64,000 nt of DNA from NCBI GenBank assembly GCA_004380135.1, contig QXCR01000035.1:124001-188000 (forward strand), given 5' to 3'. The notes below the pieces were generated by a model. The model was not told the DNA's origin, ran no database searches, and was given only the letters and a program-made list of their open reading frames with translations. A program made the position numbers and the translations under genes. Source of the stretch: Stemphylium vesicarium (Eukaryota; Ascomycota; Dothideomycetes; Pleosporales; Pleosporaceae). Of the stretch, positions 33,143 to 44,105 are shown in pieces (within the stretch, counting starts at the first letter, position 1; each line of letters begins with the position of its first letter).

Positions 33143-34474
33143 ATGGCTCCAAGCACAACTTCCCCCAGGCTATCGCGGATATCGACCATCTGCCTTTTCG
33201 TTTTGTTCATCACAGCCACACAAGCATCCGCTCTCTTCGCTCGACATGAAGGAACATGCGGAGGAAATACAAACCTCCAGCAATGCGGAGGTGACTTTCC
33301 GTCCTCATTTTGCTGTCCCAAGGATTCCACCTGTATGAACCTCAACAGCGGTGAGATTCAGTCAGTCATCTGCTGCCCATCCGGTTCAGACTGCTCCTAC
33401 ATCCAGCCCACCACCTGCGACATCACCCAGCTCAACGCCACCCTCCACCCCGACAATCAAATGCATCTCTCCGAGACAGATGGCATTGAGCTGCCAAAGT
33501 GTGGCGACAAGTGTTGCTCCCTAGGCTACACATGCCAAAGCAACATGTGTGCCAAAGACACGTCACCAACACCCACCCCCTCCAGTCCTTCCAGCGCAAC
33601 ACCCTCATCCACCGCCCCTGCATCCGCGTCCCAAACCTCCGACTGCCCCGCTGGCACCCCCCTCGAAACCGGCTCCTCCTTCGACGGCAAATCCTTCGCC
33701 GCAGGCTTCATCCCAGGTCTCGTAATCGGCGCCCTCAGCACCCTAGCCCTCCTCTGGATCATAAAAAAGCGACGCGAATCGCAAGCCAAAAACCGGTACT
33801 CTGGCGATTTCGGCCACGTCGCGCGCCAAATCAGCGACCCAATCTACGACCCGCAGCACGCCGCACGCACAGATTTCATGCGAAGAGGAAGCCGCTCCGC
33901 AACCTCATCCCCCAACTCCACCGACCGCATCGTGCAGGGCATGAAGGAGACCAACAACAACACTGCAGCACACGGCTTCACCCCCAGGATAAAAAGCATG
34001 TGGGACCGTACGCCCAAGCTGAACTTTGGCTTTACGGGCGGCCTGCCTCCGAACCCTGCGCCCCCTGCTGTGCGCGCTGGAAACCCTTACAACGACCCGT
34101 ATCAAACCCCGCCGCCGAAGCCTAAACGCATTCACTCTGCACGAAGAACTAGTTCGAGACGCACAAGTGCGATTCCACCGCATGTTCAGCCTCAGTACCA
34201 ACAAAATGGTCGCCCTGGGGTCCCTCACTCAGGTAGCTCGGAGACGATTGACGTCTTGATGCCATCTGGTGCGGGAGGTGGCGGCTACTCTGGTTACAAC
34301 CATGGCAACGACTCTGGGTTTCTGCAACCCCCGCAGGCGCCGGCTATGCGCGGCGCGGGGAATCGGTATACGGCTGATTCGGCGCATACCACTTTTACCA
34401 AGTTGATGGAGAGGGCGGGGTTTGATGAGGGGGGTAGGCAGGAGGTTAGGGAGTATAAGACGCCCAGGGTATAG
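33143..34474 (+). CDS. cysteine-rich type I single-pass membrane protein, 443 aa
   Basis: An intronless gene. Residues 1-30 form a signal peptide (ICLFVLFITATQASA). Residues 39-136 are a Cys-rich ectodomain with repeated CC pairs (SFCCPKDSTC, VICCPSGSDC, CGDKCCSLGYTC). Next come a Ser/Thr/Pro stalk that is probably O-glycosylated and a membrane helix at about 186-207 (FIPGLVIGALSTLALLWIIKKRR) with a positive stop-transfer end. The cytoplasmic tail of about 230 residues is Pro/Ser-rich and basic. The architecture is that of fungal wall-stress-sensor-like or Mid2/WSC-like membrane proteins, although the Cys spacing does not match a true WSC domain. The ectodomain probably faces the cell wall. 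I give no specific function. The downstream 3' region contains the (CTA)24 microsatellite. Confidence 0.82.
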   Translation: MAPSTTSPRLSRISTICLFVLFITATQASALFARHEGTCGGNTNLQQCGGDFPSSFCCPKDSTCMNLNSGEIQSVICCPSGSDCSYIQPTTCDITQLNATLHPDNQMHLSETDGIELPKCGDKCCSLGYTCQSNMCAKDTSPTPTPSSPSSATPSSTAPASASQTSDCPAGTPLETGSSFDGKSFAAGFIPGLVIGALSTLALLWIIKKRRESQAKNRYSGDFGHVARQISDPIYDPQHAARTDFMRRGSRSATSSPNSTDRIVQGMKETNNNTAAHGFTPRIKSMWDRTPKLNFGFTGGLPPNPAPPAVRAGNPYNDPYQTPPPKPKRIHSARRTSSRRTSAIPPHVQPQYQQNGRPGVPHSGSSETIDVLMPSGAGGGGYSGYNHGNDSGFLQPPQAPAMRGAGNRYTADSAHTTFTKLMERAGFDEGGRQEVREYKTPRV

Positions 34475-34755
34475 ATGGTGTTCGTCTGCCCGTCCTCCCC
34501 TCCGCTCTTTGCAATTTTCTTTCTTTCTTGGGTACATATTCCTCTTCACCACACCACCTTCTTTAGCCTGATTTCTTCGCTGTCTTCTTTTAGCGCTGGC
34601 GTTTGGGTTCTTTTCTCTTCTCGTTTGACCACGGGACTGGCTGGCACCCTTTTTGACATTTCGGTTCAAAGCATCGCATCTGGGACGTGGCGTTTTTGTT
34701 TTGCTGCATTCATGATACCACAGAAACCCTGGAAGGTCCCCATTTCCCTCTCTCT

Positions 34756-34827
<72 letters not shown>

Positions 34828-35010
34828 TTACTCGCTAAGAGGCTCTTCTTTTCAATCATCAGTAACAAGATCAATGCACAATATACACCATGCACCACAA
34901 CATCATAGTCCAAGTCCAAGCCATATTGATTTGACTGACCATCGTGATTCCTGTTGCTTCTGGGGTATATACACATCTACCTAACTCCCTACCCCAAGCC
35001 AAGCGTTCAT
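34475..35010. other. intergenic, convergent 3' ends
   Basis: Pyrimidine-rich 3' untranslated sequence between two convergent genes. It contains the trinucleotide microsatellite listed separately. Confidence 0.5.
34756..34827 (+). repeat. (CTA)24 perfect microsatellite
   Basis: Seventy-two bases of uninterrupted CTA repeats, preceded by a short CT run. It lies outside coding sequence, between convergent genes, and is likely length-variable among isolates. Confidence 0.97.
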
Positions 35011-38000
35011 TCAAGACCTACGCGTATCACCTTCGCCACCCTGTCGCGCCTCAGCAGCCCCCGCCCTCAACTCCCTCCCTACCTCCCGCTCGACCGCACT
35101 ACCCACCGCCCCCTCAGCGACAACAACAGGCGCACCGACTTTCCGCCGTTTCCCAAACAAACAATGCCAAATGTCGTTTTCAGGCACGACTTCGCCATCG
35201 CCTTTTTTCCGCAGGAGAGTCTTCAGCGGCGCAGAAGCAAGGTGTGCTGAATCCGCCTTGTCGAGGGTGTTCGCCTTGACATGGTCCAGCAACGACGAAA
35301 GGGGAGCATCCGCGTCAAGGACTTTTGTATCGCCATCTCCATCTTTGCTTTCACCTCCAGCACCCGGAACCCGCACATCATCAGACCTGGCCATGTACTC
35401 CAACCGTCGCTTAACACTGATGTCGTAGATCGCTTCCTCGACCGTGCCACCGACTAAATACATGTACACCGTTGTACCCCTCGTCTGTCCGATTCGGTGC
35501 ACCCGGCTCACAGCCTGCAGTTCAATCGCTGGGTTGATCAGTGGCTCACATAGGAAAACGTACGTAGCGTTGACCAGGGTGAGGCCACTGGAATCGGCTT
35601 TTGCATCTAATAGCAAACACTCGACTGCGGGGTCTGACTTGAACTGACGGATGCCGTCGGGCTCGTTGATGCTGGTAGCGCCGATCTTCCATTTTTTGAG
35701 TGCTTCGCGGAGCACAGTGAAGAAGTCGCTGAATTGAGAGAACAGGATGGATTTTGCGCCTGGGTCGTTGGCGCGGATCCACAGGAGGTGCCGCGCTATG
35801 GTGTCGATTTTGGTGCCGTAGGAGTCGGGCAGGTCGATGTTTTGGATTTGCTTCATGGTTTCGGTGCTGATGTCGGTGTAGATTGAGGGCGGTCTTGTTG
35901 TGGGTGTGGAGGAGCTAGGGGTGGACGAAGATGAAGCTTCTTGCGCTGGTGTGCCGGAAGCCGCATTTGCTGATGTTGCTGCTGTTTCCTCTTGTGCTTT
36001 GATTTCAGAGGGCTTGAAACTGATGTCTTTAAAGTCTGAAGATCCGAGTTTCTGCTTGCAGGTTGGACAGGTTCGGTGCGAGCGCCACCATTGATTTATG
36101 CAGTCTTTGCAGTACTTGTGGCCACAAGTCGTCAAAACGCCAGATTCAATGTCTTCTCTACATATTATGCATTCGGCTGTTGTTTCGTTCTGATTCTCGC
36201 CGCGCAAATGTTTGAGATATGTGCATTTTGCCTTGAACCCAGCAGCACTGTTCTTCTTCTTTGCTCTCAGATTTTCCGTCTCGTTGAACGCGCGTGCGTC
36301 GAACTTCTCGTCTAGCTCTTCTTTGTATTTTGCGACGCTGTCTGAGATGTTCTGGAACTGTCGGTAGTATTCCAGACGCTGGTTCATGGTGCCTCGATAC
36401 ATCTCCTGCTCTTTCTCTAACTCGGTGATGGCTTTCGCTTGCTCTGTAGCAATGGCTTGCACCTTCTTGATTTGCTCTTGAAGTATGCTGAGCTCTGCAG
36501 CCGCACGAACGTCGCCAGCGTCTGCCTTCCATTGCACACTAGTGATTAGTGTACGAATTCCAGACAGGATACCCTTCAGGGAACCAGCATGCAATCGTGA
36601 CTTCACAATATTGCGGGTGTTCACAATTTCCATAACCAGCTCTGGCGCATGGCCTCGGTCCCCTTCGCCGTCTTTCTTAAGGGCTTGCTTTTCAGCGGCC
36701 TTTAGTTCGTGCTCGGTTAGAGGATCTTTAAGACCGTGTACAGCAGCATGGCGATCGGCAACCAGGGTTCGAAGGCCCATGATATAAACGTAGAGCTCGT
36801 CTTGAGCCTTCAGCGACTCATCGTACTCCTCACCAGTAGTTTCCTGGTCGTCATCATCGTCCATTAGACGCGTCAGGAGGATGTCGACGATTTTCGAACG
36901 CCACGTTTCTATCTGTTTGGCTTGCGCATTCAAATAGTCGCTGATATTGTCCATGGTGTCCAAGATCTTTCGCGCTTCGATGCCCCCCAAATCGGGGAGG
37001 TCTTTGATCTTGGGTATTTGATGAAAAGGCTTCTTGGTGTTGACCTTGGTCATTTGCTGCTGAGCTCTTCTTTTTGCCTCTTGTAGAAGCTCTCGACGAA
37101 CCGATTTAGCTGCGTCGTAGAAACTTGTTTCAGCCCGATCCATTACATGCCATTCTTCTGTGCCTGGCTCGGTAAGTGCCGGATCTTCTTTGATTTGATG
37201 ATGCGCTGTGGCCGTGAAGAACTGCGCAGCATGTTCGAGCTCTAGGAACGATCGCAACGATTTGCGTAGGGCGGGAATGCGGCCCATGTTTTCCGCCTCT
37301 ACTTCGCCGTTCTCATCGGTTTCGCGAAGAGCGGCTGTAGACGTTCTGCCCAGTTTCTCCTCCTCTTCTAACAACTCAGCTCTGCATAACGCGACATACG
37401 ACTGTGCCTCTGATAGCGCTGTGGTGTAGTAAGGAATCGCCGATTTCGCTCTATTGGCAAAATCTCCAGCATATGCTTGGATATGACCCTGTTTGAGTAG
37501 ACACAAGATCATCTCGCGAGCTTCCGCCTTCCACCTTGTGTCGTTCTGTTCTATCATGATTTCCAGAACTTCTTGAACGGTGCGTAGGGCGCCACTCCTT
37601 GCGCCCAAAGCTTTCCGATTCCTTCGTCCTACGTTCGCATGCAGACACGTCTGACGTAGCCTGACCAACCAATCTCGCATTCGTTCAATTATCTCCGGGT
37701 CGTCTAGACCACGCTCTTCATCTTCTGGTAAGCCTTCCGGTGTAAGCCAACAAGAATCACACATCCGCTGCATCATTTCGTCGTAATATTGTTCCTCAAT
37801 AGTGGTGAAAGGGACTGTGATCACGACACGCTTCTGCAGTGGCAGCTGCACTTCGTCGCGAATTCTATCTTTGGTATTCCTCAGGGTTATTTCGTTGAAA
37901 ATGCCCTTGAAAGACGCTTTGTCGAGGCGACTCCAGACTGCTGTATTGTTTGCGAAAGCATCGCAACGGAGGAAGATCAAAAGACCACGTAGATCCTGAA

Positions 38001-39654
38001 CGTCCTTGCGAAGAGGAGTTCCAGTCACGGCCCAAGCGTTGCAGCGTGGTATTATTCGAGCGACTTGGGCAGCCTGGCTTACTCCACTCTCTACCATTTG
38101 CGCCTCGTCAAGACAGACTCTCCACCATGAGATGCCCATGAGCGGACTGGTTCGGCGCTCATGTCGTTTAACGCGCCGAGAGCTACGGTCTGGGGGAGGT
38201 ATAGCATGATGGATTTCTTTGGAAAGAACTTGATAAGTAGTTACAACTACATCGTGTTGCATGAGATAATCGACTGTCGCCGGAGGGTGGTACTTCTTAG
38301 GTGCTGTTGCAGACGGAAGACCCTTGTAATGACAGACCTTGAGCTCAGGCGCATGGGCGTGTATCTCGCTTATCCACTGCTCCAGGATGGAGGATGGGGT
38401 GATGATCAGCGTGCCCCCCGAGGGTTTGACGTGAGTCCCTGTATACGTGTCGTAGACGTTGCCTTTGGGAAGCTTTCGCTTGTGGTGCAATATGAGGGCA
38501 ATCAGCTCAACAGTCTTGCCCAGCCCCATCTCCTCGGCCAGTATCCCGCCTTGTAATGACTGCAGCGTATCTGCTTTGACCGCATCCAAATCTGTTACTA
38601 TAGTGCCTTTGAGCTGGCTCACATAGCATGGCAGCCCTGTCGCATCTTGTGTCTGCCTAAAGGATGCTGGCGGTGAAGTGTTGACGAAAGGCTCCAGGGC
38701 GCCTAATGAAGAATATGCAACACCCTCTCTTCGGAGAAGCCAATCGACGGTCCGTTCTTGAAATGGCAATAGAGTCGTCTCCAGAAAGGCTTGCTTAATA
38801 CGAGGCGAAACTTGGAGATGTTTGGGCGGTGCGTGTACTGATTCGTAGAAATCAGACAGCGTCCACTTCTTGTCATGCTGCGAGACGGCATCGCTCATGT
38901 AGGCGGACAGCAGCTTTAGATCCTCCGTCATGTAATGACCGCGAACCTCTGGGCCCTCAACCACCGACATGCCTAATGTCCATCGTATCTCCACTTCCAA
39001 CCTGTATAAGCCTTGTCCTGGAGCGGGGTGATGCAGCAGGCAGCGACAAAAGGCAGCCCGGGTCACGGCCTTGGACTTCTTCCCTTGGCGCGTGGTGGCG
39101 AGTGTAGCGGCGTTTCGCAGATGCGAGAGTATCGCTTCGATCGAGGGAGGTGGGATCGCGGTGACAATGTGTACCCCCGTGCCGTTGTTCGGGTTGAAGA
39201 GGGCGATTTGGAGAGGCGACTGGGGCGCTTCTCTTCGGACTGACTCTAACTCGAGTGTTATGGGCTCTTGTGAGTCGGCGCTGGCGTCGATCATTTCGAC
39301 ATTCTCATACGCTGCACCAGACACGTCCTATACCCAAGTCAGTCTATCATAAAGAAGACTGGGTTGCATACTCACCAAGTCTAGAGATATCCTGGCCAAA
39401 ACAACACTCTTTTTTTGGTCAAAGGTCGCCGGCCTACTTGGAAGGCTAAAATTGCCGTCACCGACCTTGCGCCGTTTGGCGGATGGTTCCTGTTCCTTAA
39501 GTGCAGCGGGCGCGGCGAACAGGGTGTTGATAGTATCGAGGCAACCCGAGGCATCTTGCGCAGGCGGTGACGACGGCTCCTCAGCAGTCTTTGTGGTGGT
39601 AAATGCATAGGGGCTCGCGCTCGCAACCTCAACCCCCCCTTGGAACGAAAACAT
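35011..39654 (-). CDS. SNF2-family translocase with embedded RING finger (SHPRH/Irc20-type E3 ligase), 1531 aa
   Basis: Proposed exons on the minus strand: 39376..39654 and 35011..39327. The N-terminal SNF2 lobe has Walker A ILAEEMGLGKTVELIALI (about residue 360) and the Walker B box as DEAQ (about 499). A long coiled-coil insertion (about 650-1100) follows. Next is a C3HC4 RING, CIICREDIESGVLTTCGHKYC to CPTCKQKL (about 1145-1187), and finally the helicase C lobe with SILFSQFSDFF, SSGLTLVNA and QAVSRVHRIGQTRGTTVYMY. This SNF2-insertion-RING-helicase C order is that of human SHPRH and yeast Irc20, nuclear ATPases that ubiquitinate targets such as PCNA in DNA damage tolerance. The N terminus carries a basic motif SAKRRKVG that could be a nuclear signal. 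The single intron is 48 nt. The start MFSFQGG was preferred; the frame is open further upstream. Confidence 0.94.
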
Positions 39655-40436
39655 GGCGGGAAGAGGCCAAAGTTGAGGCGGCGGGGGAAAGTTGGGTGTA
39701 TCAAGGGACTGCCATGAACGCGGAGGTGTGAGCCCATGTCCGCACATCCACATCGACGCGCTAAGATACGTCAAGGACCAGGGTCTCGCCCCACATCCCC
39801 AGGCTCCATTCATGGCTCAATGCACAATTCTTTGTTGCCACATGCACGCCTTTCACCTTCACTCATGCATGTTTGCAACGTGAAGCAAAGCGTGTACAAT
39901 TTTGCCACCATATCAATAGTTATATTTAACAGGGACCGGCTACCTGTGCCCTTGGGCTGCTATCTAACCCCAGACCGAATCGCTGTACTCATCGTGGCAA
40001 TGTCCATAATTCTTTGAGCAGAGCGAATGTCATGCTCTTACTGTTTGCTATGTCGGCAGCTGTTGCACCTGAGGAGCGGTGTAGCGATGCTATGACCTAG
40101 CCTCTGGCTGTATCTGCGGACAAAGAGACCGGCATTCGAATGCCCGATGGCCGTAGGCTGAGCATCCATCGTGATAGAAACGTGTATGCGCGCGCAAGAC
40201 CTTCCCGTTGTGACTCAATGAGCATTTCTGCCAACCAGAGTCTGCGCCAATCCTCCTTCATGGCAGCGGGCTATAGTATCGCGAAGTAGTGAGTCATGCC
40301 GGAAATCTGCGATGCTGGCGGCAGGTTCTTGTGCGACCCCCTCGCATCTCTGCATGGGTATGCTCGCCTTGCTGCACCATGGCAAATGATCAGCCTTATG
40401 TCTCCAAGTATAGTTCCTGAATCCCATCGCCTGTAT
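39655..40436. other. intergenic
   Basis: Promoter of the SNF2-RING gene (leftward, starting at the left edge) and 3' flank of the THOC5-like gene. No gene seen. Confidence 0.45.
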
Positions 40437-41201
40437 TTACTCTGTAGCCAGCACTTTCTTGATTGGTTCCGCAGCTTCGATGAACTTCTCGACCATGGTA
40501 TCCAGCTTGGTGAGATCATCCTTGCCCTTCTTGACTTCAGCAATAAGTTTCTGCTTCTGCTTGAGCTTCTCTTGTCTTCGCTCTTCCAGCTTGAGACGGA
40601 CTTGGTGTTCGTGCTCGATACGCGCCGTCATGAGGTCGTGCTCGGTCGACTCTTTGTGCTCGGGGAATTCTTCGAGGAATTCTTCGCGGGGGATGAGGGG
40701 AAGTCTCATGTACTTGTGACTGTGCGCATGTTAGCTGTGTATCACATAGTTTTGCGTAAAGACGTACTCGTAGTTTTCGGCGGCAGAGATCTCAGAGCGC
40801 AGCGACTGCTCCTCATACTTCAAGTTGTGCAGACCCAGAATGAGCGCATCGTTGACGGCCCTATCGTCTGATGTCTTTGCCTTTTCCTCGCGCACCTTGA
40901 GGATGCTCTGGCGGTATAGAGTCTTGATGATAGACAGTTGCGCGCGAATGTATTTCTCCCTCTTCTCGATCTCTAGCGTCGCTTTCTTCTCACTGTCCGA
41001 ATCCTCACGCGATCCCGATTTCGCATTCTTTGGGTGAGCGAGCTGGTAGTCGACTAGCTCGTTGATAAGCTCCTTGAGGTTCTGCACCTCTTTATAGAGA
41101 CGCGCATTATGCGGTGTCTTGACGAGATCCGCGATGTTGAACGTAGACAGATCTGTAGGCATTGCGTCGCCAGATTGCGTGACAGAGTCTTGTTCGCTCA
41201 T
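40437..41201 (-). CDS. THO complex subunit 5 (THOC5 / Fms-interacting protein family), 238 aa
   Basis: Proposed exons on the minus strand: 40768..41201 and 40437..40719, with a 48-nt intron (donor GTACGT, acceptor CACAG). The product is almost entirely helical: LYKEVQNLKELINELVDYQL, REKYIRAQLSIIKTLYRQ, NDALILGLHNLKYEEQSL, EISAAENYDHKYMRLPLIP, then REEFLEEFPEH and a long coiled-coil. The block LKYEEQ...ENYDHKY...LPLIP...EFL is the signature of THOC5. The THO/TREX complex couples transcription to mRNA export and prevents R-loops in the nucleus. Its length suits the short fungal form rather than the roughly 680-aa animal protein. Upstream in-frame codons extend to 41276, but the ATG at 41201 has a normal context and precedes the family block closely. 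Confidence 0.88.
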
Positions 41202-44105
41202 GATGGAATCTGTGGTGGAAGGTGGTCGCGTTGATTTCAAGGTCGTTGCCGAACTCGAGTTGCGCGGTGAGCTCACTTCGGCATCTGGTGATGGGGCCGT
41301 GCACGCCCATGAAAGTCACGTGATGTGGTGTTCACAGCGCGTAAATCGGCGAGGCATTGAACTTCACTCTGAAGTCATTTGGACGCGTCGCAACATCATA
41401 ACCGCGGCCTGGCTGGCAGCTCTCATCTACACACGAGATAACCATATGCGATTCCGCCAGCCGAAATGATGTGGATTGTTCTGGGCAAGCGGAGTTTACG
41501 TAGGTGGTCGGCGAGGCGCAACTCGCAAGTACCAAGTCCTGGTCTTGTCCAATCCATACTACAACGCCACATATATTTTCGCTTATCAATCGGATTCATC
41601 GTGGAGACACATCCACATTATGCATACCCGTGCATCAATCGGTCGTGCTCAGAGCATCTGGGCACTGATCATCTGTTCCATCTGCGCAGGAGCCAACGAT
41701 AGATCCAGATGGATGCTTGACCACGTAGCTCATCCATTCAATATGGTGGCGCAGGTCGAGGATAAACCTCTCTCAAGTATGCTACGACTGCCTTCCAACT
41801 AGGATGGCCCGTCTTTAAGGCTGATGAGGCCCTGCTGTCGAAACCATGACCATGAAACAAGCTTGCAGAGGAAAATGGACTTGATCTGCACTGAACGTAA
41901 TGCAGTAGCGCACATCTGTCGCGTGAACAAGCCTTAGCACCTCGGTCTGCACTTCCGGTCTCGTCGCTACCATACACTTCCTCGAGCGGGGAGCTTGTCA
42001 CATTAATGTCCCCGTTCCGAGCTCAGCCGTCCTTACGTCAACGTTCATCTCCGGCTTGGCGTAGCCAAGCTGCTCTCAGCTACGCCTACGCCTCCCCTTC
42101 CCACAAAGAGGAATATCCTACTGGCAGTGGAATCAATCTCGATGGATTGCTTCCCAGCTCCCTGTTTCTTGGGACGTCTCCCCGAACCGGCTGATCGCCG
42201 ATGAACCATCACAGACCCAACGCGGACCCGAACTAGCAGAAACGTCGAAGTGCTTGAGAACGGCCCAGAGTTCTTCACTTCTTTGCAGGTCATCCCTGGT
42301 GTCGCAATTGGCCTACCAGTAGCGTGGTCAGGGCCAGTCTTGCGTGGCGCTCTAGCGTATGTTTAGGCGACTGAAGGATCTGAGCCTCGAGAAGAAATTG
42401 CGGAGGATTTGCAGGCCTGCAGAAGCCGATTGAACTTTCCACATGAAGATCTTGTCAACGTGCATACCATGACGCCGACTCAAGCCACGGCAGTGGCTAT
42501 CAGACGCGGGAAGTTACAAGCCCTCGCACTTTTGTCCTGGGATTTCCTGGTCGAACGTCTGCGCCTTCGGCAAGACTTCTCTGTGCGCCTGGCTGACGCC
42601 TCGGAGCCAGCAACGAGCTATGTACTCTTTTCGAGTTCGCTTTTACGCCTTGCCGCTGCCGAAACCTTGAATTTGAACCAATCTTGTTGCTTGTCTACCA
42701 AGGTACACCGTGACGAGTTGCGGGCGTATTTGAGCTGGCTAGACTCTTTCTCTCGTCGGGAACAATAATGCTAAGAACACACCCCTCTCTTGATTATTCA
42801 AATTCTTGAAACTTTCATTGGCTACACGGCGTGCTCAAACACTACGGAGATATTTCCGCAAAAATCAGGTCGCCCTACGGCTGTTGGTGGCTACTCCAAT
42901 AGATCAATCTCCTTGCGGCACCGCTCCGCATGATTCAAGAGCAAGGAGGCAAAGGGCTTCTAACGAAGCTTGACTGACCTTTCTGCGTATCCCTAGCACA
43001 TCATCAAGCCACTGTATACGGGGGAACCGGCACTGAGTGCCCGAGAGTTAGCCGCAATACAGGAAAACGGCGCACCCTGCGCTGGAGCGTCAGGTTTCGA
43101 CCGGCACGGCGCAAGCATGGTCTAGGTATAGTCCTTGCGCACGAGGCTCATGCGTGAGCCCAAGGACCGCGGAAACAGATGACCGACGGAGTGCAACTTG
43201 AAAATTCCATTCGTACTTCTCGGCGGTTGTTAAATTGCTTTTCCTTATCAGGTTCGGCGTCCTGTTCATTCGACGTCGTGGTCATACCCACAACTGCAGG
43301 GTGACTGGGTTCATTACTTGTGGCTGAGAGCAATGACATACAGCAACGGCGCATGCCGTTGTGACCCGCTGTGACTGCGACATCACAACAACTTGAGACA
43401 GCAGCGCGGACGACTACTTCCGGGCTGCCTCAAAGCTTTTCACAACCGCGGAACATGGCCGCCTAGTTCAGTTGCGCATGCGAGCAGGCAGCGCGAGCGC
43501 GGCTACCAAGTGCAAACTAAAGTCCCGAGGAAGATCAGCCCGCACAAGCGCGGCTAGTATTAGTGCCCTGCAACTGCGCCCAGAGGCACATTTTCACATT
43601 GCATTCCGGCTATCAGCTAGAATAAATCTATAACGAGCAGATACGACATTGGTTCGGAGCGACTGCCTTTATGTGGAGTATTTGGTGACTTCGAAAATGC
43701 ACCCTTTCGACCCACAGCGCCAGTCGTAGGCTTCCCCCCTTATGCACGCGCTTTCACGTGGCATGGCAGCTGTCATACCCAGGATTTCCCTGGGCCGATT
43801 CTAGGGCGCCACAGAGATCTTGGCCTTGAACCCGGAGCGGGCGATAAGCTAAACTTTATTTCGGGCCTCTCGAACGTCCACTACAACTTTCGAACTAGGG
43901 CACAATGCGATTCGCCTGATTACGACTCCTTGAGTCAAAGCCCATGCGGGCTAGAGCAAGCGAACGGGCTGGCCTACCATGGTATTTGTAGCGGGCCAGA
44001 GATGGTCTCTAGTCAGGGCCATCCGTTGCACTGTAAAGAAGCCTCGCTGACCCTCGTTCGTCTCGTTGTTTCCCCAAGTTTTCGTTCGTTTTTACCTTCT
44101 TCGTT
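41202..44105. other. large intergenic region
   Basis: This 2.9-kb stretch lies between divergent genes and contains both promoters. A 119-codon frame at 42409-42768 and others show no domain or splice-linked extension. The composition is not AT-rich, so there is no sign of RIP-mutated transposon remains. No tRNA cloverleaf was recognised. Confidence 0.45.

Noticed and set aside
42409..42768. Rightward 119-codon open frame in the 41-44 kb gap
   Set aside because: Some helical character but no family resemblance and no flanking exons; not enough to call a gene.
43780..43870. Possible tRNA based on a TTGAACCCGG-like segment
   Set aside because: No acceptor stem or anticodon arm could be paired around it.
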